Shown in pieces: positions 18,698 to 27,084 of a stretch of DNA of 64,000 nucleotides. The notes under the pieces were generated by a model. That model had not been told where the DNA came from. It saw nothing but the letters and a program-made list of their open reading frames with translations, and ran no database searches. The stretch's first letter is position 1; the number at the start of each line of letters is the position of its first letter. The stretch is from UM-FILTER-40-17 sp032251335. Lineage in GTDB: Bacteria > Bacteroidota > Bacteroidia > Flavobacteriales > Flavobacteriaceae. The translations under genes were made by a program, and so were the position numbers. The stretch lies in assembly GCA_032251335.1 (NCBI GenBank), contig JAVVDW010000011.1, forward strand, positions 30,852-94,851, read 5' to 3'.

Positions 18698-19467
18698 TAT
18701 GCTAGTTTGTGTTTTTGTATGATTTCGTGAGCCAAACTTAAGTAATTTGTAGCACCTTTGCTACCTGCATCGTAAGAAATTATACTTTCTCCGTAGCTGG
18801 GCGCTTCGCTGAGTTTGACATTTCGCTGTATGATGGTTTCGAAGACCATACCTTGAAAATGCTTTTGCACTTCTTCAACTACTTGGTTAGAAAGGCGCAA
18901 ACGCGAGTCGTACATGGTGAGCAACATGCCTTCTATGTCGAGTTTTGGATTGTGTAAGCGTTGCACACTTTTGATGGTGTTGAGCAATTTACCCAATCCT
19001 TCCAACGCGAAGTATTCGCATTGAATCGGAATAATCACGGAATGGGCTGCCGTGAGTGCATTGAGTGTTATCAACCCTAAAGAGGGTGCACAATCAATGA
19101 GTATATAATCGTATTGGTCGATAATGGGCTTAATGGCTTCGCGCAACATGTATTCTCTGTTGTCCTTGTCAACGAGTTCAATTTCTGCAGCAACCAAATC
19201 TATATGCGCCGGTATGATATCGACAAAAGGCGCCGAAGTCTGCAAGATGGTTTCCGCAGCACTCACGGCGTGTTCCAACAATTGATAAGAACCTGCCTGT
19301 ACTTTTTCCAAATCGATACCGAGACCCGAAGTAGCATTTGCCTGCGGATCAGCATCTATCAGTAGCACTTTTTTTTCGAGAACACCGAGTGAAGCTGCTA
19401 AGTTGACGGTTGTTGTGGTTTTACCCACGCCGCCTTTTTGATTGGCAACTGCAATTACTTTTCCCAT
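18697..19467 (-). CDS. parA: chromosome-partitioning ATPase ParA
   Basis: The 256-residue deviant Walker A ATPase drives segregation of ParB-parS complexes over the nucleoid. The signature KGGVGKTTTTVNLAA begins at residue 11, with the signature Lys11 and P-loop Lys16. Switch regions LLIDADPQANATSGLG and DYILIDCAPSLGL are intact. The length is typical of Soj-type chromosomal ParA. It is the first gene of a run of six consecutive minus-strand genes with gaps or overlaps of at most 11 nt. Confidence 0.95.
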   Translation of the reverse strand: MGKVIAVANQKGGVGKTTTTVNLAASLGVLEKKVLLIDADPQANATSGLGIDLEKVQAGSYQLLEHAVSAAETILQTSAPFVDIIPAHIDLVAAEIELVDKDNREYMLREAIKPIIDQYDYILIDCAPSLGLITLNALTAAHSVIIPIQCEYFALEGLGKLLNTIKSVQRLHNPKLDIEGMLLTMYDSRLRLSNQVVEEVQKHFQGMVFETIIQRNVKLSEAPSYGESIISYDAGSKGATNYLSLAHEIIQKHKLA

Positions 19468-19588
19468 AGTCAGGTATAAAAGTTTAGTGTGTAAAAATAC
19501 AATTATTTACGGGGAAATGAAAAGGTCTTTTTACGGTTTGATAAATGAAGTTGTACAAGCTTCTAATTCCTATTTTCCCAACGCAAAA

Positions 19589-20473
19589 TTAATTGTTTTT
19601 TTTAGCCCTTATCATGGCTTCCAACTGATCCCAAAGTGCTTCGGGGATTTGATCCAATAAATTGAATTGGCCTGCGCCTTTGAGCCATTCACCACCGTCT
19701 ATAGTCACAACTTCTCCATTTATATAAGCCGAAAAATCTGATACTAAGTAGGCGGCTAAGTTGGCTAATTCCTGGTGGTCGCCCACACGGTTGAGTGGTA
19801 CTTTTTTGGCCATGTCTATTTTTTCTTTCAAATCCCCCGGCAACAATCTGTCCCAGGCGCCTTTGGTAGGAAAAGGTCCGGGTGCAATGGCATTGAAGCG
19901 CATACCGTATTTTGCCCACTCCACGGCAAGTGATCTGGTCATGGCCAACACGCCGGCTTTTGCAGTAGCGCTTGGCACTACATAAGCCGAGCCCGTCCAG
20001 GCGTAAGTGGTTACAATATTGAGCACGACTGTTTGGGTTTGCTTTTGGGCAATCCAATGCTTACCGAAGGCCAATGTACAATTTTTGGTACCTTTTAAAA
20101 CAATATCGATAATGGTGTCAAAAGCGTTGGCAGACAACCTTTCTGTAGGTGCTATAAAGTTTCCCGCTGCGTTGTTGAGCAAAACATTTACCTCACCAAA
20201 AGCTTTGACTGCTTCGTGCAACATATTTTCTACTTGCGTATAATCTCGAACATCACATTGTAAGGGCAAACAAACACCGCCTGTTTCCTTTTCCAATTCG
20301 GCCGCTGTGGTTTTTAATTTATCCAAGTCGCGGGAAGTGATGGCTACTTTGGCACCCAATTCTAAAAAATAGCGGGTCATCGATTTGCCGAGTCCGCTAC
20401 CGCCACCGGTGACTACGATGTGCTTTCCAGATAAAGCATTGTCTCTTAACATCTTTTGTTTAAAATCTATCAT
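19589..20473 (-). CDS. 2,4-dienoyl-CoA reductase-type SDR
   Basis: The 294-residue short-chain dehydrogenase has NADP-binding TGGGSGLG (22-29) and LNNAAGNF (99-106). The catalytic segment TTYAWTGSAYVVPSATAKAG places Tyr157 and Lys172 fifteen residues apart. That is the spacing of mitochondrial 2,4-dienoyl-CoA reductase (Tyr199/Lys214), not the usual YxxxK. The following APGPFPTKGAWDRL also fits that family. It probably reduces dienoyl-CoA intermediates in unsaturated fatty-acid oxidation. It sits just downstream of the acyltransferase gene at 20635-21885, but a terminator lies between, so joint function is uncertain. Confidence 0.85.
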   Translation of the reverse strand: MIDFKQKMLRDNALSGKHIVVTGGGSGLGKSMTRYFLELGAKVAITSRDLDKLKTTAAELEKETGGVCLPLQCDVRDYTQVENMLHEAVKAFGEVNVLLNNAAGNFIAPTERLSANAFDTIIDIVLKGTKNCTLAFGKHWIAQKQTQTVVLNIVTTYAWTGSAYVVPSATAKAGVLAMTRSLAVEWAKYGMRFNAIAPGPFPTKGAWDRLLPGDLKEKIDMAKKVPLNRVGDHQELANLAAYLVSDFSAYINGEVVTIDGGEWLKGAGQFNLLDQIPEALWDQLEAMIRAKKNN

Positions 20474-20579
20474 AGAATAACGTTATAAAACTCCGCATTA
20501 ATATACTTTTCAAATAACCGCTTTTAACATGAGAAAAGCAATTTTTTTGGATTATTTTAAGGCTATTAAAACAAAATCA

Positions 20580-20613
20580 CAAAAAAAAACCGACATTCAA
20601 AATATCGGCTTTT
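20580..20613 (-). terminator. Rho-independent terminator of the SPT-like gene
   Basis: On the minus strand CCGATATT pairs with AATGTCGG (one U-G pair) around a 3-nt loop, followed by a run of about ten T. It begins about 22 nt after the stop of the gene ending at 20635. Confidence 0.8.
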
Positions 20614-20634
20614 TCAATTTGTTTGGATTGTGTT

Positions 20635-21885
20635 TTATTCTGCTGTCACACCGGCCGATAATCTTTTATAAACACCATTTTGCAAACGTTCTCGAATGGC
20701 TGAGAAAGCTTTGAGGGTTTCGGAAATATCTTCAAAGTCATGCGCTGCAGTCGGGATGAGTCTCAACAAAATCAAACCCTTAGGAATCACCGGATAAACG
20801 ACTATGGAACAGAAAATGCCGAAGTTTTCTCTCAAGTCGTTCACCAAGGCCATAGCCTCGGGTATGCTACCGTTGAGGTAAACCGGTGTCACACATGAGT
20901 TGGTGTTTCCTATATCAAATCCCTTTTCGCGCAAACCATTTTGAAGCGCATTCACATTCTCCCACAGTTTTTCTTTCAGTTCGGGCATGGTTCGCAACAT
21001 CTCCAAACGCTTGCGTGCACCTACCACAAACTGCATAGGAAGTGATTTGGCAAACATTTGCGAACGCATATTGTATTTTAAGTAATCGATGATGTCTTTA
21101 TCGGCAGCAAAAAACCCACCGATGCTTGCCAAAGATTTGGCAAAAGTGGCAAAATACACATCTATATCTTCTTGTACGCCTTGCTCCTCGCCTGCTCCGG
21201 CTCCGGTTCTACCCAAAGTACCAAAACCGTGTGCATCATCTACCAAAAAGCGGAAGTTGTATTTCTTTTTTAGAGCGGCTATTTCCTTGAGCTTGCCTTG
21301 TTCGCCACGCATACCAAAAACACCTTCAGAAATCACCAAAATACCGCCACCGGTGACTTCGCAAATTTTAACGGCGCGTTCTATGTTTTTTTCAAGGCTT
21401 TCTACATCGTTGTGTTGGTAGGTAAAACGCTTACCCATGTGTAGCCGAACACCATCGATTATACAGGCATGCGCGTCTATATCATACACGATGACGTCGT
21501 TTTTGTTCACCAAGGCGTCGATGGCAGAAACCATACCCTGATAGCCGAAATTGACCACATAAGCCGCTTCTTTATTGACGAATGAAGCCAGCTCGTTTTG
21601 TAGGTTCTCATGCAGGGTGGTGTGGCCGGACATCATACGAGCACCCATCGGATAGGCAGCTCCCCATTCGGCTGCGGCATCTGCATCTATTTGTCTGATT
21701 TCGGGGTGATTTGCCAGGCCTAAATAGTCGTTGATACTCCAAGTAATGACATCTTTTCCCCTGAATTTCATCTTATTGGAGATCGGACCTTCTATTTTCG
21801 GGAAAACATAATAACCCTCAGCCTGAGATGCCCATCTTCCCAACGGCCCTTTGTCTTTATAAATTTTATCGAATAAATCTTTCAT
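20635..21885 (-). CDS. PLP-dependent alpha-oxoamine synthase (serine palmitoyltransferase or cysteate acyltransferase type)
   Basis: The 416-residue alpha-oxoamine synthase condenses an amino acid with an acyl thioester using PLP. Motifs seen are TWSINDYLGLANHPEI near the N-terminus, GSGMMSGHTTLHENLQ-like RMMSGHTTLHENLQ, VDDAHGFGTLGRTGAG, and FATFAKSLASIGGF, whose Lys should bind PLP. Candidates are serine palmitoyltransferase (sphingolipids), cysteate acyltransferase (capnine-type sulfonolipids), or less likely a KBL/BioF enzyme. No biotin or threonine-degradation genes lie nearby. The start is set at the ATG at 21885. A further in-frame ATG at 21912 lies within the -7 element, so it would not be transcribed. 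Confidence 0.85.
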   Translation of the reverse strand: MKDLFDKIYKDKGPLGRWASQAEGYYVFPKIEGPISNKMKFRGKDVITWSINDYLGLANHPEIRQIDADAAAEWGAAYPMGARMMSGHTTLHENLQNELASFVNKEAAYVVNFGYQGMVSAIDALVNKNDVIVYDIDAHACIIDGVRLHMGKRFTYQHNDVESLEKNIERAVKICEVTGGGILVISEGVFGMRGEQGKLKEIAALKKKYNFRFLVDDAHGFGTLGRTGAGAGEEQGVQEDIDVYFATFAKSLASIGGFFAADKDIIDYLKYNMRSQMFAKSLPMQFVVGARKRLEMLRTMPELKEKLWENVNALQNGLREKGFDIGNTNSCVTPVYLNGSIPEAMALVNDLRENFGIFCSIVVYPVIPKGLILLRLIPTAAHDFEDISETLKAFSAIRERLQNGVYKRLSAGVTAE

Positions 21886-21909
21886 TCGTAATGAATTAGT
21901 TACAGCCTG

Positions 21910-21917
21910 CAAAGTTA
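21910..21917 (-). promoter_or_regulatory. -7 element (TAACTTTG) for the SPT-like gene
   Basis: TAACTTTG on the minus strand matches TAnnTTTG and lies about 25 nt before the ATG at 21885. It overlaps the upstream candidate ATG at 21912, so it decides the start. No clear -33 TTG. Confidence 0.4.
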
Positions 21918-22023
21918 TTTAAAACTTAAATGTTATCATAATTTTATTAATTGAATCTAATCATCTTAAACAAAACTTTAGAGAACTGTGATGTTTCAAT
22001 CTGCCACAATGCTTTAACACGCA

Positions 22024-22563
22024 CTATTCCAGTTTGTAAACCATATCATACAAATCCCGATAAGCCGCTTTGATATGCGGAAAAGGAATGTAGCCCTTGT
22101 GCGTTATAGTGTATCCGAGTTTTTCATAGAACCTGACCGATGGTGTGCTGGGCATGGCTTGCAACCAAACTACTTTTTTGTGTAAAGCCTTTGCTTTTTG
22201 ATGAAATTGCATCATCAATTTGGCACCTATGCCCAATCCGCAATAGGCTTTTCTGAGATATAAACGTTGTACGTATAGGGATTCATCTGCTGTATAGTCA
22301 CCGAAGGATTTGCACAGAACAATTTTTGCGAAACCTACAAATTTTTCGCGATTTTGCACCAAGAAAAAGCAGTTGTTCTTATCTGCCAATTCGGAAGCGA
22401 GTACGGGCTTTGAAAAGTTTTTCTCCAGATAAAGCGCGCCGCCGTCATCCCAAATGTGAAGGTAATTGTCGCTGTAGGCTTTGTTGGCAATATCTACAAG
22501 TAAATCTATATGCCTTGCTTCGCATGCCAACACATTCAAATTGTTGTCTGTTAATGCTTCCAT
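22024..22563 (-). CDS. GNAT family N-acetyltransferase
   Basis: The 179-residue protein has the GNAT acetyl-CoA fold. The segment LYVQRLYLRKAYCGLGIGAKLMMQ carries motif A (Q/R-x-x-G-x-G/A as YCGLGIGAKL). The motif B region VVWLQAMPSTPSVRFYEKLGY follows (here LQAMPSTPSVRFYEKLGY). The acceptor is unknown; protein, small-molecule or antibiotic acetylation are all possible. The start overlaps the end of the thioredoxin-like gene by 13 nt, so translation is probably coupled. Confidence 0.88.
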   Translation of the reverse strand: MEALTDNNLNVLACEARHIDLLVDIANKAYSDNYLHIWDDGGALYLEKNFSKPVLASELADKNNCFFLVQNREKFVGFAKIVLCKSFGDYTADESLYVQRLYLRKAYCGLGIGAKLMMQFHQKAKALHKKVVWLQAMPSTPSVRFYEKLGYTITHKGYIPFPHIKAAYRDLYDMVYKLE

Positions 22564-23108
22564 TTGATATTACAGCCGATACTCGGTTTTTGTGGATCCG
22601 GATATTTTCTGTTGTACAAAAGGGCATCGAGGGCAATGCGCAAATCGGCACCGTTGAGTGGTATGTGATTGCCCGGACGCGCATCGTCTAACTGTCCGCG
22701 GTAAACCAACTGATCGCGACTGTCAAACAGGTAAATATCGGGTGTACAAGCGGCATCATAGGCTTTGGCAACTTCCTGGGTTTCATCGAACAGATACGGA
22801 AAATCCATTTTGTACTTTGCGGCAAATTTTGTCATATTTTCCGGTGCATCTTCCGGATAATTTTCCACATCATTGCTGTTGATCCCCACAAAGCCAATGC
22901 CTTGCACGTGGTAGTCATTTTCAACGCGAACCAATTCTTCTATCATGTGTATCACAAAAGGGCAGTGATTGCACATAAAAACAACCACAGTGCCTTTATC
23001 GCCACGTATATCTGAAAAAGACAGGGTTTGGTTTGAGTTTAAATCTTTGAGGGTAAAGTCGGGTGCTTTTGTACCCAAAGCCAACATGTTGGATGGAGTG
23101 CGTGCCAT
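22551..23108 (-). CDS. thioredoxin-like/peroxiredoxin-like protein
   Basis: The 185-residue AhpC/TSA-thioredoxin fold protein opens with LALGTKAPDFTLKDL and has the redox motif MCNHCPFVIHMIEEL, a CxxC with the form CNHC. This is typical of a Bacteroidota and proteobacterial thioredoxin family that also contains YDAACTPDIYLFD. No signal peptide is seen, so it is probably cytoplasmic. The start was set at 23108 (MARTPSNML). An in-frame ATG at 23165 would add 19 residues unlike the family. The GNAT gene overlaps its end. Confidence 0.85.
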   Translation of the reverse strand: MARTPSNMLALGTKAPDFTLKDLNSNQTLSFSDIRGDKGTVVVFMCNHCPFVIHMIEELVRVENDYHVQGIGFVGINSNDVENYPEDAPENMTKFAAKYKMDFPYLFDETQEVAKAYDAACTPDIYLFDSRDQLVYRGQLDDARPGNHIPLNGADLRIALDALLYNRKYPDPQKPSIGCNIKWKH

Positions 23109-23251
23109 TTTATAAGAAATAAATTGATGATGTAAAATTACGCATTGATAATGTCTTTTTTGCATGTTTTGAGGCTAAAAATTATTACCGCTAAAGATGA
23201 CACTTGTTAAAATGCTTGTGAATAGTAAGGTAAAATGAATTAATCGACTGA

Positions 23252-23285
23252 TTGAAAATCGTTTGTGTTTTTTTCTTTACATTTA
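23252..23285 (+). promoter_or_regulatory. possible promoter for the MG2/plug protein gene
   Basis: TTG at 23252-23254 and TACATTTA at 23278-23285 are separated by 23 nt. This is near the flavobacterial consensus TTG-N17-23-TAnnTTTG, with one mismatch in the -7 half. The leader to the ATG at 23346 would be about 55 nt. Confidence 0.3.
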
Positions 23286-23345
23286 CAAATGCCTCAGTGA
23301 ATGTCTGAGAAAATAGCGTCTTTGTAATCTTAAAACCTTATAGCC

Positions 23346-25754
23346 ATGGAATCTACATTCTTTAAATCCGCTTTGCTGTTTTTCGGTATCTTATTTGTAA
23401 GCGCATCTTTACACGCACAAGATTCCGAGGTTGAAAAAATTTACACCAATTTCTACAAGCAACCACGGGAAAAAGTGGTGGTGCATCTCAACAAAACGGT
23501 TTTTCTTCCCGGCGAATCAATCTGGTTTCAAGCGCATTTGCTAGACCCTAGGTTTGACCATGCCTCGCTCCTATCTTCTAATGTTTACGCAGGTTTATAC
23601 GATTTGGAAGGCAAACTGGTGTCCGGTGATGTTTTTTTTACAGACAACGGCATCGCCAACGGACAATTGGCCATTGATGAAAATTTTACAGCACAGGAAT
23701 ACGTCTTACATATTTTTACCAATTGGAGTTTGAATTTTGACAAAGGCCATGTGTTTACACAAAACATCCGTATTGCCAGAAACGACCACGCTGCTGCACA
23801 TAAAACATACCATCCGGAAGACTACTACCTCAAACTCAATACCGAAGGCAATGCGCCTTTGCTCGCAGATGCTCAAAACAGAATTGTCTATGCTCTAACC
23901 GACTTGAACGGATTGCCGGTGAGCTTCCAAAAAGGAGAATTGGTCAACAGCAAGCAGCAAGTCGTCAATACTTTTCAGGGAAACAAGGAAGGCTTGGGTG
24001 AATTTCAATTTTGGTTAGACAAACAAGAAACCTATACGGCAAAATTCTATATAGAAGGTGATTTTCACTTGACACAAGCCTTGCCCGATGCCCAATCTTC
24101 CGGCATACAAATGCAACTCAACACCTTGCTCTCAGATAAAATCGGGATTGTTTTTCAGTCTCATAATATGGCTGAAAAAGCCACAAATCCTTATCAATTG
24201 GCCATTGTAAAAGACGGATACATTTTCACCAAAAAAATCGCATTTGAAGAAGGCAAAGCTGCTATTTTTCTCGAAAAAAATGATTTGCCGCATGGTGTGA
24301 ATACGCTGTACTTATTGGATAACGACAACATTCTATTGGAAAGAAAATTTATGAACCGCCCCGCAGGTTATCTGCCCACAGCTGCCGTCTCTTTAGATCG
24401 ATTTACGGCAGACTCCTTGTATTTTTCACTCAAAACCTATGCGCCGGATGAGACGTTTGTATTTAGTGCTTCTGCCCTACCCGCAAACACCGTTGCTGAT
24501 GCCGATAAATTATCGTTTCTCAAACAAAATTTTCTGAGGACTTATGCTTCTGAGGGTGAAAGAAATATGAATCCGCGCCTAATAGACGGCAATCGTATAG
24601 ACAACTACGGCTTTGATTTGTTTCTGTTGACACAAATAAGTGGTGCCAAAACCTGGCAAGCATTATACGGCACACAGCCGGCGATGGATTACGATTTTGA
24701 AAAAGGGTTGACGATTTCCGGTAAGCTGGATATCAGTGCCAAAAAAGCAGAAAAATATGCATTGATTCTCTTTACGGAGAATCTCGGATTTCAACAAAAA
24801 CTTGACATCAACCCCGATGGAAGTTTTGTTTCTTATCACAATTATTTGGAAAAAAATACGGAGCTCAATTTGGGTTTGACAAACCGTAACGACTTTATGA
24901 TCAGACCCGATGTGGACAACATAAACATATTGCCCAATACGGAACATACACTTCAAAAATTTCCCTATGCGGTTGATTTTGCAAAACAAACCCTTGAACC
25001 GAAAACAAACGGCGATAAAATAGCCATCAAAATTGATGAAATACCTGATATCATTGCGCTCAACGAAACCGAAGTTTCCGCCGAAACGCCTAAGAGCAAA
25101 ACAAATATTCCGGGACAAATCGGCAGCTCCGTTGAAACCCAAAGATATGTGATAGACCCGGAAGATGTAAAACTCAATTTTTATGTCTTTGATTTTTTGC
25201 GAACAAAGGGTTACTGGGTTTCGCTCAACAATACGCCCGGAACGCCAACGATTAGAAGTCAAAAATCGGGCGGTGGCATACCTACCATCTTTATCAACAA
25301 CGTTCAAATCATCGATTTTTCAATTCTCAATCGTATGCCACTATACGAAGTAGCCGAAATTTACATCAACCATTCGGGTTTGGGCTATGGCGCTAGAGGC
25401 GGTAGTGATTTACGTACGGGTGGCGGTGGCGTCATCAATATTTTTATGAGAGAAGGTGCCGACTTTTCCGGATTTTCCTCGCCTTATAGCAATCAGCAAA
25501 CGGTTAAAATTGTCAATGGCTTTTCGCCTTCCAAAAAATACGAAGCACCCAAATACAAAGTTTTTGACAGTGGCGAATTTGTCAAATTCGGTGTATTGGA
25601 TTGGATACCACAATTGCAAACCGACCCAACCGGTGAAGTCCGTTTTGTGATTGCAAGAAACCGCCAAGAAGCCATTAAACTTGTCATTGAAGGGGTGAGT
25701 AGTGCCGGAAATATGATTTCCATAGAAGAAGTTTTCAACATTACCGGGCAATAA
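23346..25754 (+). CDS. MG2-domain and TonB plug-domain surface protein without a barrel
   Basis: The 802-residue protein has a signal peptide (1-24, SASLHAQ). An alpha-2-macroglobulin MG2-like domain follows (VVVHLNKTVFLPGESIWFQA, about 43-62, onward to about 140). The middle is beta-rich, and a plug-like domain near the C-terminus (about 635-720) shows GIPTIFINNVQI, MPLYEVAEIYINHSG and the Gly-rich GARGGSDLRTGGGGVINIF. It stops before any barrel of 500 or more residues, so it cannot be a normal TonB receptor. It is probably periplasmic or outer-membrane attached. Its stop lies 1 nt from the convergent gntP-like stop. Function unknown. Confidence 0.8.
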   Translation: MESTFFKSALLFFGILFVSASLHAQDSEVEKIYTNFYKQPREKVVVHLNKTVFLPGESIWFQAHLLDPRFDHASLLSSNVYAGLYDLEGKLVSGDVFFTDNGIANGQLAIDENFTAQEYVLHIFTNWSLNFDKGHVFTQNIRIARNDHAAAHKTYHPEDYYLKLNTEGNAPLLADAQNRIVYALTDLNGLPVSFQKGELVNSKQQVVNTFQGNKEGLGEFQFWLDKQETYTAKFYIEGDFHLTQALPDAQSSGIQMQLNTLLSDKIGIVFQSHNMAEKATNPYQLAIVKDGYIFTKKIAFEEGKAAIFLEKNDLPHGVNTLYLLDNDNILLERKFMNRPAGYLPTAAVSLDRFTADSLYFSLKTYAPDETFVFSASALPANTVADADKLSFLKQNFLRTYASEGERNMNPRLIDGNRIDNYGFDLFLLTQISGAKTWQALYGTQPAMDYDFEKGLTISGKLDISAKKAEKYALILFTENLGFQQKLDINPDGSFVSYHNYLEKNTELNLGLTNRNDFMIRPDVDNINILPNTEHTLQKFPYAVDFAKQTLEPKTNGDKIAIKIDEIPDIIALNETEVSAETPKSKTNIPGQIGSSVETQRYVIDPEDVKLNFYVFDFLRTKGYWVSLNNTPGTPTIRSQKSGGGIPTIFINNVQIIDFSILNRMPLYEVAEIYINHSGLGYGARGGSDLRTGGGGVINIFMREGADFSGFSSPYSNQQTVKIVNGFSPSKKYEAPKYKVFDSGEFVKFGVLDWIPQLQTDPTGEVRFVIARNRQEAIKLVIEGVSSAGNMISIEEVFNITGQ

Positions 25755-25755
25755 T

Positions 25756-27084
25756 TCAGACGAACAAACTGAGTGCCAAAACGGTCAGGATGCCTGTAAT
25801 ACCTTGCAGAAGACTGGCTATGGTAAGCGTTTTGTATGCTGTATTAATATGGAGACCGGACAGTTGGGAGACCACCCAAAAATAACTGTCATTGGCATGT
25901 GATACGGTCATAGCGCCACAACCGACAGCCATCACTGTTAAGACTTTGCCCGATTCCGAATCTAAACCCAGGGCCGGAAGCATTTCAAAAACAATGGCCG
26001 TAGTGGTGATGATTGAAACCGTAGAAGAACCTTGAGCCGTTTTTAATACGGCCGCAATCAGGAATGGCAACAAAAGACCCAAGCTGGTGAGTTGCAAGTT
26101 TTCCAAATACATACCCATCGGCATATAAGCAATCACCCCGCCCAATGCGCCACCTGCGCCGGTAATCATTAAAATCATCGCGGCATTTTTCAACCCCTCT
26201 GTAATGTAGGTATTCGATTTTTTCTCGTCCGTAAAAGGCAACAAACGCAGCGAAAACAACATCCCTATCAGTAAAGCTGTCGTTGGATTGCCTAAAAAAC
26301 CAAGTATGTTTCTCAACCATACAACATCTGAATCTAACAAAACATTTGAAAAAGTGCCGAGCGCCATCAACAATATCGGTATAAAAATAGGAAGCAGCGC
26401 GGTTGTTAATTTGGGTTGTACATCGACAGTTTTTTCAAGGACTTTTGTCATTTCAATCGCACTTTCGCTATAAGGGTATTTCTTTGCCAAAAACAGCGAG
26501 AACAAATAGCCGACCAATACCACCGGAACGGCGACCAACAACCCGACAAAAATGACCAAAAACAGGTTGTCTATTTGTAAATTGGCCGCAGCGGCGATGG
26601 GCCCGGGTGTAGGTGGCACCAACACATGGGGCGCAAAAAGGCCCGTAGCCAAAGCGATGGAAAGCGAAACCACAGAGGTTTTCGTCCTTACAGAAAGTGT
26701 TTTATTAAGCGAAGATAAAATCACAAAAGCGGCATCGCAAAAAACAGGAATCGACACTAAAAAACCGATTACACTGAGGGCTAAATTTGGCCGTTTGGCA
26801 GAAAGCTTATCGAGAATTGCTTTTGATATAACCAAAGTAGCACCCGATTTTTCGAGCATCACCCCGATGATGGTACCCGCTATAATGATAATGCCAATAC
26901 TGCCCAGGGTGCTGCCAAATTTGGACAAAATAGTCGGTGTAATTTCAGTTAGAGGCATGCCTGCCAAAATCCCAACTCCGTAAGCCGTAAACAACAACGC
27001 CATAAAGGGATGCAAGCGAAAGCGCGTGGTAGCCACAATGATAAAAGCAATCGCCAAAAGCAGGATACCAAAAGCAGCTATCAT
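25756..27084 (-). CDS. GntP family permease, probably for glycerate or gluconate
   Basis: The 442-residue membrane protein has about 12 hydrophobic segments and the GntP family pattern. Examples are the N-terminal FRLHPFMALLFTAYGVGILAG, FAPHVLVPPTPGPIAAAANL in the middle and GAMTVSHANDSYFWVVSQL near the C-terminus. The family carries gluconate or related sugar acids by proton symport. Its gene overlaps the glycerate kinase gene by 4 nt (ATGA), so glycerate is the likeliest substrate here. That substrate is an inference from context. Confidence 0.9.
   Translation of the reverse strand: MIAAFGILLLAIAFIIVATTRFRLHPFMALLFTAYGVGILAGMPLTEITPTILSKFGSTLGSIGIIIIAGTIIGVMLEKSGATLVISKAILDKLSAKRPNLALSVIGFLVSIPVFCDAAFVILSSLNKTLSVRTKTSVVSLSIALATGLFAPHVLVPPTPGPIAAAANLQIDNLFLVIFVGLLVAVPVVLVGYLFSLFLAKKYPYSESAIEMTKVLEKTVDVQPKLTTALLPIFIPILLMALGTFSNVLLDSDVVWLRNILGFLGNPTTALLIGMLFSLRLLPFTDEKKSNTYITEGLKNAAMILMITGAGGALGGVIAYMPMGMYLENLQLTSLGLLLPFLIAAVLKTAQGSSTVSIITTTAIVFEMLPALGLDSESGKVLTVMAVGCGAMTVSHANDSYFWVVSQLSGLHINTAYKTLTIASLLQGITGILTVLALSLFV

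Noticed and set aside
17798..19467. parS centromere site near parAB
   Set aside because: I looked for TGTTTCACGTGAAACA-like 16-mers around CACGTG and similar cores and found none with both arms.
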